A stretch of 40,737 bases of DNA from Gemmatimonadota bacterium (GTDB taxonomy: Bacteria > Gemmatimonadota > Gemmatimonadetes > Palauibacterales > KS3-K002): NCBI GenBank assembly GCA_020344015.1, contig CP070812.1, positions 1,343,003 to 1,383,739 on the forward strand, given 5' to 3'. The position numbers were made by a program, and so were the translations under genes. The notes under the pieces were generated by a model. The model searched no databases. It was not told where the DNA came from and saw only the letters and a program-made list of their open reading frames with translations. Positions 25,762 to 34,200 of this stretch are shown here, in pieces. Numbering within the stretch: position 1 is the stretch's first letter; each line of letters starts with the position of its first letter.

Positions 25762-27594
25762 ATGATGGCCCGAGAGGGTAGGCCGGAACGGCAGGAAGAG
25801 CTGGCAAAGGCATCGAGCTCGGTGGAAGGCGAATACCGTAAGCTGGAGGAGCTGAAGAGGAGCGAGGCTCGTTTCCGTACGCTGGTCGAGCACGCGGCCG
25901 ACGCTTTCTTCTTTATCGACTCTGAAGGGCGTGTACTAGACGTCAATCAGCGGGCCTGTGACAGCCTGGGCTATACGCGCGGTGAGTTGGTCGGTATGAG
26001 CGTGGCCGAGTTCGCAGATCGCACGCCGGAGCAGGTGAGAGAGGTGCTCGAACAGCTAGACCCCGAAGAAGAGCTGTCGGTTGAAGGCCGTCACGTCCGC
26101 AAGGACGGCTCGGGCTTTCCGGTGGAGGTGCGGATCGGCTTTCTCGACGAGGGTGGCCGGAAAGTCTGGATCGCCGTCGCGCGAGACATCACCGGGCGCA
26201 AGGAAACGGAGGAGGCGCTGCGCGCCAGCGAGGAGCGGTTCGCGGCCATCTTCAGGTCGGCGATGGACGCCATCGTCATCGTCGATTCCGAGCTTCGTAT
26301 CAGCATGTTCAACCAGGCGGCGGAACGAGTCTTCAAATGCACGGCCGCCGAGGTTCTCGGCAATTCGTTTCGTGAATTCCTCTGCAGCGACTCGAGGGCT
26401 GTGCTCGATCAGTGTGTGAGGGCGGTCCAGAGGGCGGAGAGTCGCTACTGCTACTTGTGGTCGCCCGAGGGGCTGACCGCTCTGCGGGCGGACGGCGAAA
26501 GCGTTCCGGTCGAGGCGACGGTGTCGCTGGTAGAGGTCGGCGAACAGCGGCTCTACGCGATCATTCTTCGCGACATCAACGACCGCAAGCGCTCCGAGGC
26601 CGAGCTGCAGCGGCTGCATGAGGAGATGGTGTATCTGCAGCAGGAGCTGGATTCGACCCATGGCTATGGCGAGATCGTCGGTACAGCTCCGCCGATGAAG
26701 TCGGTCTACGAAGCGATCGAGAAGGTAGCAGCTACGGATTCGACGGTTCTGATTACCGGCGAAACGGGCACGGGGAAAGAGCTCGTGGCTCGCGCCATCC
26801 ACGCCGCCAGCTGGCGGAAAGACAAGGTCCTAGTCAGGGTCAACTGCGCCACCCTGCCGGCCGGGCTCATCGAGAGCGAGCTGTTCGGCCATGAGAAGGG
26901 AGCGTTCACGGGGGCGACGAGCCGCAAGATCGGCCGCTTCGAGCTGGCGAACGGCGGTACCATCTTCCTCGATGAAATAGGCGATATCCCGCTGGACCTG
27001 CAGAACAAGCTGCTCAGGGTCCTGCAGGAAGGTGAGTTCGAGCGGCTCGGCGACTCGCAAACCAGGAAGGTCGACGTCCGGGTGATCGCCGCCACCAACC
27101 GCGAGCTGGCGGATGCCATCGACGAAGGACTGTTCCGCTCCGATCTCTTCTACCGCCTGAACGTCTTCCCGATCGGCGTGCCCGCCCTGCGAGAGCGCAA
27201 GAAGGACATTCCGTTGCTGGTCAAGCACCTGGTCATGAAATACGGCGTCAAGCTGGGCAAGAACATCGAGTCGATCCCCCAGGCTGCTATGACCGCCCTC
27301 ATGGCATACGATTGGCCCGGCAACGTGAGGGAGCTCGAAAACGTGATCGAACGCGCCGTCATTCTCACGAGCGGCGCCGAGTTCGAGCTCTGCGAAAGGC
27401 TCACCGCCTCGGCCAGCGCCGGACCCTCGCGAATACCCACCCTGGAAGAAATAGAGCGCGACCACATCACCCGCGTCCTCGAGGCCACCGGCTGGCGCGT
27501 CAGAGGCGACGCCGGCGCCGCCGCCCTCCTCGGCCTCAAGCCCACCACACTCGAAGCCCGGATGAAGAAGCTCGGGGTCGAGCGCAAACGGTGA
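25762..27594 (+). CDS. PAS-PAS sigma-54-dependent transcriptional activator
   Basis: 610-residue regulator that drives RNA polymerase carrying sigma-54. Two PAS domains at about residues 35-150 and 155-275 (both starting SEARF/SEERF) sense a ligand or redox state. The AAA+ domain at about 305-535 has Walker A GETGTGKE (about 333), the sigma-54 contact loop GAFTGA (about 381), and [12 protein letters not shown] as Walker B. A Fis-type helix-turn-helix ends the protein ([20 protein letters not shown], then [18 protein letters not shown]). No receiver domain, so it is not a classical two-component partner. ATG 25762 follows AGAGGCAG. Co-transcription with the PPOX-like protein hints that the cofactor protein and the PAS sensor work in one response (inference). 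Confidence 0.93.
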   Translation: MMAREGRPERQEELAKASSSVEGEYRKLEELKRSEARFRTLVEHAADAFFFIDSEGRVLDVNQRACDSLGYTRGELVGMSVAEFADRTPEQVREVLEQLDPEEELSVEGRHVRKDGSGFPVEVRIGFLDEGGRKVWIAVARDITGRKETEEALRASEERFAAIFRSAMDAIVIVDSELRISMFNQAAERVFKCTAAEVLGNSFREFLCSDSRAVLDQCVRAVQRAESRYCYLWSPEGLTALRADGESVPVEATVSLVEVGEQRLYAIILRDINDRKRSEAELQRLHEEMVYLQQELDSTHGYGEIVGTAPPMKSVYEAIEKVAATDSTVLITGETGTGKELVARAIHAASWRKDKVLVRVNCATLPAGLIESELFGHEKGAFTGATSRKIGRFELANGGTIFLDEIGDIPLDLQNKLLRVLQEGEFERLGDSQTRKVDVRVIAATNRELADAIDEGLFRSDLFYRLNVFPIGVPALRERKKDIPLLVKHLVMKYGVKLGKNIESIPQAAMTALMAYDWPGNVRELENVIERAVILTSGAEFELCERLTASASAGPSRIPTLEEIERDHITRVLEATGWRVRGDAGAAALLGLKPTTLEARMKKLGVERKR

Positions 27595-27598
27595 GCGC

Positions 27599-27637
27599 GG
27601 CTCCAAAATAACGTAGGCTCTCCAATATGTTGGAGCC
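27599..27637 (+). terminator. Possible weak terminator
   Basis: GGCTCCAA (27599-27606) pairs exactly with TTGGAGCC (27630-27637); an inner CTCCAA (27619-27624) competes for the same right arm. It begins 5 bp after the activator stop. No T-tract. The rest of the gap up to the sigma factor (to 27864) holds no gene; GGAACTT at 27739 might be an ECF -35 element. Confidence 0.3.
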
Positions 27638-27864
27638 AATCGCCGGCCGACGCGCCTGCGTCTGGCTGCGACGGTCTCTGCAATTCCAATCGTAACAATA
27701 AGTTATGGCACTGGGGCCCTCTGCCCGTCCCTTGGCCCGGAACTTCCTATAGAGGCGGTTGGCTGGACCCCGCCCGATGCCACGCTGGCCCGGGCCTCTT
27801 ACTCGAGGGAAAAACCGATCACCCGGTTCGCGAGGAACCGATATCGCCCGAAAGGGTGGCCCGA

Positions 27865-28464
27865 ATGTACGCGACGTCAACAGCGATAGCCGACACGAGA
27901 GCGAGCACGTTCGAGATCGAGGCGCTGCCTCACCTCGACGCGGTTTTCAGATTTGCGACGATGCTTTCCGGCGACCCGGTCCATGCCGAGGACCTGGTAC
28001 AGGAGACGATGCTGAGAGCATTCCGTTCATGGGACAGGTTTCGCAGCGGGACGAACGCGCGGGCCTGGCTGTTCACGATCCTGCGCAACGTGTTCATCAG
28101 CGACTACCGTCGGAATCGACGGAAGGATCAGGCGGTGGATCTGAGCGAGGTAGAGGAGATCACGTTAGTCGAGCCTATGGAAGGCAAAGATCCGGAGGCT
28201 CGTCTGCTTCATCACTTGATCGACAGCGAAGTGCTTGAGTGCATCGGGCAACTGCCGGATGTGTATCGGGCGACGCTGTTGCTGAGCGACGTGGAGGGGC
28301 TGAGCTACGAGGAAGTAGCGAAAGTGCTGGACCTACCGCTGGGCACGGTCAAGTCGCGGCTCTTCCGGGCTCGCCAGATTCTGCAGCGGCAGCTACATGA
28401 CTACGCCGTCGAGATGGGATACATCGAGCCTCGGGAGGAGCTGCAGGTCGCGGTCGGAGCCTAG
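27865..28464 (+). CDS. ECF-type RNA polymerase sigma factor
   Basis: 199 residues from ATG 27865 (GTG 27856 would add three). Region 2 spans about residues 20-90 (HLDAVFRFATMLSGDPVHAE, DLVQETMLRAFRSWDRF, ARAWLFTILRNVFISDYRR). Region 4 spans about 125-180 (LPDVYRATLLLSDVEGLSYE, VAKVLDLPLGTVKSRLFRAR). The ATG is preferred because AAAGGG sits at normal distance from it but abuts the GTG. There is no zinc-finger anti-sigma gene next to it; the next gene starts 2 bp after the stop and encodes a barrel-cupredoxin fusion, and a STAS-domain protein follows. Control could therefore differ from the usual anti-sigma pairing. Confidence 0.93.
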   Translation: MYATSTAIADTRASTFEIEALPHLDAVFRFATMLSGDPVHAEDLVQETMLRAFRSWDRFRSGTNARAWLFTILRNVFISDYRRNRRKDQAVDLSEVEEITLVEPMEGKDPEARLLHHLIDSEVLECIGQLPDVYRATLLLSDVEGLSYEEVAKVLDLPLGTVKSRLFRARQILQRQLHDYAVEMGYIEPREELQVAVGA

Positions 28465-28466
28465 CG

Positions 28467-29597
28467 ATGAGCGGGCGGAAGGTAGCGGGGCTACTGCTGC
28501 TGTGCGTAGCGTACCTGCCTCTCGCGACCCCAGGTGCATCGGCGCAGCCTCTGACCCATCGGACCCCGAACATGGAGGGGACGTGGGTGACCTCGCCGTG
28601 GAATCTGCATTTCCAATTCAATCACCGGTTCCGGGTGCTTGGTGACGATGCCGACGTCGTCGATCTCTTCGACGACGGTGTGCTCGACAACTCGCCGACT
28701 TTCACATTGAGCCTGGGGCTCTGGTCGCCGGCGATGGTCGGGGTGAAATACGTGACGTCGCCGGCGATCATCAACGGGACACGTCAGAACGAGTGGTTCC
28801 CGTACCTGAAGGTAGCGCCGCTGCGTAGTGATGAGTGGTCGCTCTCGATACTGGGCGGCTACAATACCCAGGCCGAGAGCTTCGACGGCGAGTTGGCCGG
28901 TCAGGCGTCCGTTGGGCCGATCGAGCTATTGGGCGCCGTGAGAGGGTTTACCGACGCACTGCACACTGGGCAGGAAGGTGTGGCGCTGTCAGGCGGCGCC
29001 TTGCTGAGGCTCACCGACTACCTGGTGGTAGGCGGTGACTTGGGCGGCTTCGTTGCGGGTCCCGACACCACTGCTGCTTGGAGCGCCGGGATCCACATCG
29101 GCATACCGTTCACCCCGCACACCTTCTCGCTGCAGGTGAGCAATTCGACTGCGACAACGCTACAGGAAGCGTCGTTCAAAGGTACCGAGCTTGGCGGCGG
29201 TGGCCTGGTGTGGGGCTTCGAGTTCACGGTCCCGTTCAGCGGTTTCGCTCGCTGGGGCCGGATCTTCGAGCGGGGCGGCACACAAGAACGCGGTGCTGGA
29301 ACGGAATCTACACCGGTCCGCGTTGTCGAGGTGGACATGCGAGAGATGCGCTTCGATCGCGACACGATCCGGGTGGCGGCCGGTTCGTCGGTGCGCTGGG
29401 TGAACCGCGATCATGTGGCGCACACAACCGCTGGTGACGACGGCGAGTGGAGCTCGCCGCTCATCGGTCCGGGCGAGACATACACCATGCGGCTGACGGA
29501 GCCGGGCGAATATTCGTACTACTGTACACTTCACCCGTTCATGCGCGGCGTGATCATCGTCGAGGTTGATCGGTCGTCGCCCGAAGACGGACGATAG
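28467..29597 (+). CDS. Outer-membrane-barrel-like / cupredoxin fusion
   Basis: 376 residues. Signal peptide (VAGLLLLCVAYLPLATPGAS) then a beta-barrel-like region to about residue 270 resembling DUF5777-type barrels: SPWNLHFQFNHRFRV, FTLSLGLWSPAMVGVKYVT, SAGIHIGIPFTPHTFSLQVS. From about 282 the chain is a plastocyanin-like cupredoxin with its copper set in order: His319 (DHVAHTT), Cys353, His356 and Met359 (YYCTLHPFM). A short Arg/Gly-rich linker joins the parts. The fusion would place a type-1 copper centre at the outer membrane, facing periplasm or surface. It starts 2 bp after the sigma factor stop, so translation is probably coupled. Barrel assignment is from strand pattern; the copper domain is firm. 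Confidence 0.82.
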   Translation: MSGRKVAGLLLLCVAYLPLATPGASAQPLTHRTPNMEGTWVTSPWNLHFQFNHRFRVLGDDADVVDLFDDGVLDNSPTFTLSLGLWSPAMVGVKYVTSPAIINGTRQNEWFPYLKVAPLRSDEWSLSILGGYNTQAESFDGELAGQASVGPIELLGAVRGFTDALHTGQEGVALSGGALLRLTDYLVVGGDLGGFVAGPDTTAAWSAGIHIGIPFTPHTFSLQVSNSTATTLQEASFKGTELGGGGLVWGFEFTVPFSGFARWGRIFERGGTQERGAGTESTPVRVVEVDMREMRFDRDTIRVAAGSSVRWVNRDHVAHTTAGDDGEWSSPLIGPGETYTMRLTEPGEYSYYCTLHPFMRGVIIVEVDRSSPEDGR

Positions 29598-29631
29598 CTC
29601 CGGCCAGATCGTTGATCGGCAGCGGGGCGGC

Positions 29632-29910
29632 GTGCGAGAGAGAACCTTGGGAATCTGGATTACGAAAGTCTTCGAGGACGCGAAGCTCGTCAGATTGAAG
29701 GTCGATGGCCAGATCGTCGGTGCCTGGGCCTCCGTTCTCGAGGACGAGTGTTCGAAACACCGCGCAGAAGGTCGAGCCATCGTTCTCGATTTCACCGAGG
29801 TGTGCTTCGTCGGTCCCCAAGCCGTCGGAGTCCTGAGGCGTCTGAGGGGTGACGGTGTGAAGTTCGTCGACGTGCATCCGCTGATCGAAGAACTCTTCGA
29901 GGAGGCGTGA
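29632..29910 (+). CDS. STAS-like domain protein
   Basis: 92 residues from GTG 29632, which follows AGCGGGGCGG; an earlier in-frame start at 29566 would overlap the fusion gene. The pattern LVRLKVDGQIVGAWASVLED, IVLDFTEVCFVGPQAVGVLR, FVDVHPLIEELFEE is that of a short STAS (anti-sigma-antagonist-like) domain, with the strand-loop-helix where SpoIIAA proteins carry the phosphorylated Ser. Here that loop reads FVGPQAV with no Ser or Thr, so switching by phosphorylation is unlikely. It lies third in the sigma factor gene cluster, 34 bp after the fusion gene, and may tune sigma activity (inference). Confidence 0.7.
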   Translation: MRERTLGIWITKVFEDAKLVRLKVDGQIVGAWASVLEDECSKHRAEGRAIVLDFTEVCFVGPQAVGVLRRLRGDGVKFVDVHPLIEELFEEA

Positions 29911-30087
29911 AGGCAAACGCACAACCTGATGAGCGGACCCTCTCCCTCCGGCAGTAGACCGACTCTCCCAATTATTCACCTCAAGCACTAAACTTCACTC
30001 GCCGGTCCGCTTGCGTGCGCTTACGGATTGGCGCGAGGTACGGTGGCGGCTGGTAGAACTGGTACGCCCTCTGAAGGAGCTTAGCCG

Positions 30088-30789
30088 ATGGACGGAGATC
30101 ATCCGAGCCGCAGGGCCCTTATCGCCGAGGCGGCCATCCGGATCATCTTATCCTTGCCGCTGCTGGCGCTGATGTTGTTCCTTCCGGCCGGGCGTTGGGA
30201 CTGGACGATGGGGTGGGCGCTGATCGCCGTGATGCTCGTTCTGGTCTGCGTCAATATGACGGTTCTGTTGGTCAAGAACCCCGAGGTCATCCGCGAGCGT
30301 ATGCGCGGGGGAAAGGGGGTCCGGAAGTGGGACAGGCTGGTGACCGGCTCCATGGCCCCCTTTGCGTTGGCGGTGGTGTTGCTGGGCGGGTTCGATCAGC
30401 GTTTCGGGTGGTCGCCGCCGTTCGCGCCGTGGATCCAGGTTACCGCGCTGGGGCTGCTCGTGGTGGGCGACCTCATCTTCCTTTGGGCGATGGCGGAGAA
30501 CAAGTTCTTCACCAAGATGGTCCGCATCCAGAGAGAACGCGGTCACTACGTCGTTACCGGCGGCCCGTACCGCTACGTGCGCCACCCCGGCTACGTGGGT
30601 TGGTACATTATGATGATCGGGCTGACGGTGGCGCTCGGCTCGCTGTGGGGTTTCATCCCGGCGGTAATCCTGCTAGCGCTGATGCTCGTGCGCACCGCAC
30701 TCGAGGACAGGACGCTGAGAAAGGAGCTTGCCGGGTACGAGGAGTATGCGGAGCGGGTGCGCTACCGCCTGATCCCCGGGGCCTGGTAG
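30088..30789 (+). CDS. Isoprenylcysteine carboxyl methyltransferase-like membrane protein
   Basis: 233 residues, around five membrane helices (ILSLPLLALMLFLPAG, LIAVMLVLVCVNMTVLLV, VTALGLLVVGDLIFLWAMA). The SAM-binding signature of the ICMT/PEMT family is present: GGPYRYVRHPGYVGW followed by EEYAERVRYRLIPG. Eukaryotic relatives methylate prenylated cysteine; bacterial members probably methylate lipids or small molecules, with substrates mostly unknown. ATG 30088 follows AAGGAGC. It stands alone, with 177 bp before it in which I see no gene. Confidence 0.88.
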   Translation: MDGDHPSRRALIAEAAIRIILSLPLLALMLFLPAGRWDWTMGWALIAVMLVLVCVNMTVLLVKNPEVIRERMRGGKGVRKWDRLVTGSMAPFALAVVLLGGFDQRFGWSPPFAPWIQVTALGLLVVGDLIFLWAMAENKFFTKMVRIQRERGHYVVTGGPYRYVRHPGYVGWYIMMIGLTVALGSLWGFIPAVILLALMLVRTALEDRTLRKELAGYEEYAERVRYRLIPGAW

Positions 30790-30974
30790 GGCCCGGCGTT
30801 TAGAGCCCCATGGTTCCAGCCTGATCGGGCCCGGCGCCCGCATGATAGCCGGATGATCGCTGGCTGATCCGCACAGAGCTTACCTGATAGCCGGTGAGAG
30901 AGTGACATGATAGGGCCCGGGTAATGTAGCCGTAGGATTCTCGTGGGAGGCGATTCGAAACCGGGAGACCCACG

Positions 30975-31094
30975 ATGAAGATGGAGGGCAAAACCCGCAG
31001 AACGGCAACGAGCCTCCTCCTATCATTGGCAGTGGTGACGGTGTGGATGCTCTTCGTGCTCACCCTCATCGAGGCTGGTAGCCCCGTCTATTAG
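30975..31094 (+). CDS. 39-residue single-span membrane peptide
   Basis: Too short for routine calling but well formed: ATG 30975 with GGGAGA 8 bp upstream, a basic start (MKMEGKTRRT), one hydrophobic helix (SLLLSLAVVTVWMLFVLTLI), a short polar end and TAG 31092. A strong terminator hairpin 42 bp downstream (31136-31161) fits an independent small transcript. No homology can be claimed. The rest of this 439-bp gap is GC-rich with four copies of GGGCCCGG and no other gene. Confidence 0.5.
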   Translation: MKMEGKTRRTATSLLLSLAVVTVWMLFVLTLIEAGSPVY

Positions 31095-31135
31095 CCCTAC
31101 CACCGAGGCCGTCAACACGGCCGCTCCCACAGCGA

Positions 31136-31161
31136 GGGCCCGGCGCCGGTGCGCCGGGCCC
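31136..31161 (+). terminator. Strong hairpin terminator
   Basis: Perfect 11-bp stem GGGCCCGGCGC / GCGCCGGGCCC with loop CGGT, followed by CGCTTCGTCTTA. It lies between the 39-aa peptide gene and the large fusion gene. Confidence 0.75.
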
Positions 31162-31228
31162 GCTTCGTCTTACGATCGAGCGATGGCTTATTGTGACCTG
31201 AGGGGAGTGGCAGTAGGATTGGCTGAAG

Positions 31229-34200
31229 ATGGCTAGGGAAGACTTTACCGCGAGCGATCTGTCGGCCCGAGCGCAGGCCGCGCTGGATGAGGCCAAAGGC
31301 AAGGGCGCCACGGATCCCGGGTCACGCGACCTGGATCGCGAGGTCGTCCAGCTGATCCGGGAAGCTCGCGAGGGCGATTCGGTTCTCGAGGCGCTCGACC
31401 TGGAGAACCTGGCCGGTTTGCTGGATCGGTGCGTCGAACGTCTCGCCGAGCGAGGGGAACCCCTCGATCGCGGTGCGCGAGAACTGACGTGGCACGCCCT
31501 CGACCTGCTTCGGCGTCCGGCGTTCTTGCGACGGGTGGCGGCCAGCGGGGCGATTGAGCTGTGGGCCCAGAGGATCCTGTCGGCCGTGGAAGCGTCGCAC
31601 TTCACAGTCGGTGAGCTGTTCAGGCAGCGTGCGGCGAGCTATGCGACGAAGGTCCTGTTCGAGGTTCCGAGGCGCGGCGGCGGTGAAAGCCTGTCGTGGA
31701 GTGACGTAGCTGCCCGTGTTGAAACGCTGGCCCGCGGCCTTACCGCACTCTACCATCCCAGGCCGCCCGGCCGGGTCGCGATTCTCTCAGAGAACCGGAT
31801 CGAGATGGCGACCCTCGATCTCGCCTGCCTGACGTCGGGCCTCGAGAACGTGATGATACCGGCGAACGCGACAGACGCCGATGTCGGCTACATCCTCGGG
31901 CACGCGAAAGTCGGCACGGTCGTGGTCTCGGGGCGCGAGCAGCTGGACAAGGTCGAGAAGAATAGGGGATCGCTGCCGGACCTGAAGCACGTAGTCACGA
32001 TCGAATCGCTGGAGGGCGTCGCCGGTACGGTGATGACGCTGCGCGAAGTCGAGGATCGGGCGAGCGAGGTTCCGGCCTCGCTGATCGAAGAAAGGTCCGC
32101 AGCGGTTCGAATCGGCGATCGTGCCACGATCATGTACACATCGGGCACGACCGGCATGCCGAAGGGGATCCAGTATTCGCATCGCAACCTCGTCTTCAAG
32201 CGGTTCGCCCGGGCGCTGGCGCTGCCCGAGATAGGCGACCGCGACATCTTCCTCTGCTACCTGCCGCTGTTCCACACGTTCGGCCGCTACCTGGAGATGC
32301 TGGGCTGCGTCTTCTGGGGCGCGAAGTACTGCTTCCTGAGAGATCCATCGGTCGAGGCCCTGGTCGACGGCATGGCCTGCTACCGGCCCACCGTTTTCAT
32401 CAGCGTTCCCAGGAAGTGGATCCAGCTGTACGAGGCGATCGGCAAACGGGTCGATCCGCTGCATGGGCCGGATGACGAGCTCCAGGAGGCCACGCTCGAC
32501 GTGACGGGTGGCCGGCTGAAGTGGGGGCTCTCCGCCGCCGGCCATCTGGATACCGACATCTTCCGGTTCTTCCACAAAAGAGGGATCCAGCTTCTGAGCG
32601 GCTTCGGGATGAGCGAGGCAACGGGCGGTATCACCATGACGCCGCCTTCCCAGTACAAGGACAGCTCGCTGGGGGTCGCGCTCCCCGGCATAGAGCTGAA
32701 GCTCGGCGAGGACGGCGAGCTGTTGATCCGCGGGGCCTACGTGATGATGGGATACCTCGATCCACCGGACGGCCGGCCCTCATTCGATGAGCACGGTTGG
32801 CTGCACACCGGGGATCTGATGAGGATGGACGATGACGGACACATCCGGATCGTCGATCGCAAGAAGGAGATCTACAAGAACATCAAAGGTCAGACCATCG
32901 CACCCCAGCGGATCGAGAACCTGTTCCGTGAGTTCGCGTCGGTGGGCCGCGCCTTTTTGGTCGGCGAACATAAGGAGTACAACACGCTCCTCATCTATCC
33001 CAGCCCGGAGTACGAGGAGCTAAACTTTACCTCGATGTCCGCGGGGGAAGTGCGGGAACACTTCCGCTCGCTGGTAGTCTCCGTCAACAAGTTCGTGGCG
33101 CCGTTCGAGCGGGTAGTCGACTTCGCGATCATCGATCGCGACCTCGATGCCGAGCTGGGTGAGCTGACCCCCAAAGGCACGCCGCGCCGCAAGGTCGTCG
33201 TCGACAACTTCGCCGACGTCATCGAGACCCTGTACCGGCGTGTATTTCTCGAGGTCGGCGACGTCAATATCAGCCTTCCAAATTGGCTGTTCCAGATCTT
33301 GGGGCTGACGGCGCAGGACGTGAACGTCGAGGGAGACAGTCTTGCCTTCCCGTCGATCGGTACGAGCCTGACTGTGCGGCAGCTGGCTGAGAACAAATTG
33401 CGGGTGGGGTCGTGCCTCTATAGCTACGAGGGGAAGGCGCTCGATCTCGGGTCTCTGCTGGCGACCCCACGACTCTGGCTGGGCAACGACGAGTTGTTCG
33501 CCTTCGCGCCGCTCGATCTCGACGACAGACAACGGCCGGGCCGCTCGGCCGAAGCGATCCAATGGGTGGGGCGCGCCGAGCCGTTCCAGCCCAAGGCGGC
33601 GGACCGCGAGAAGTTGGAGGAGTCGAGCCGTCACGCCGAGTGGAGCTTGCTCGACCTCGATCAGGCAGCGCGGATGTTGATCTCCACCGATGAGGCGAGT
33701 GCGCTGGACGCGGTGCGTCTGCTCGAGCGAATCATCGCGAGCGGCGAGGAGGGACCGCTGGCCGAGCCGGCCCGACATCTACTCGCCCGCGCCAGCGAGG
33801 TCGTGTCCGCTGAGGTCAGACGGCGTGCCTTCCAGGTGCTGGTACCGGTGGCGAGGGTGAAACGGTTCCGGGCCACCATCGGGCGGTTCTTCGCCAGGGA
33901 CCCGCAGCTGCTCGATTCCGAGACGCGCGCGGTCCTCTGCGAGCGGAGCCTGTCCGAGTCGAGGGTCGAGGCGTTCACCGACCTCGCCTGGGATGCCTGT
34001 ACGGAGTCGGCGCAAGACGATGGCAGCGAGGGCCTCGGGGCGACTCTGATAGACTTCCTGGCCGAGTACGGCGCGGCGCATCCCACTCTCTTCCGCCGGA
34101 TACGCGTGTTCCTCGTGCGTGCGAACCTCTTTGCAGGCACTCGTAGTCTGCGAGCGCGGGCCGCAGAAGCTCGTACCACTCTCCGAGATGGTCTCTTCAA

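Noticed and set aside
27732..27748. Sigma-54 promoter (TTGGCCCGGAACTTCC) before the ECF sigma gene
   Set aside because: The critical -12 GC is CC and a second mismatch is in the -24 box; overlapping GGAACTT could equally be an ECF -35, but no convincing -10 was found.
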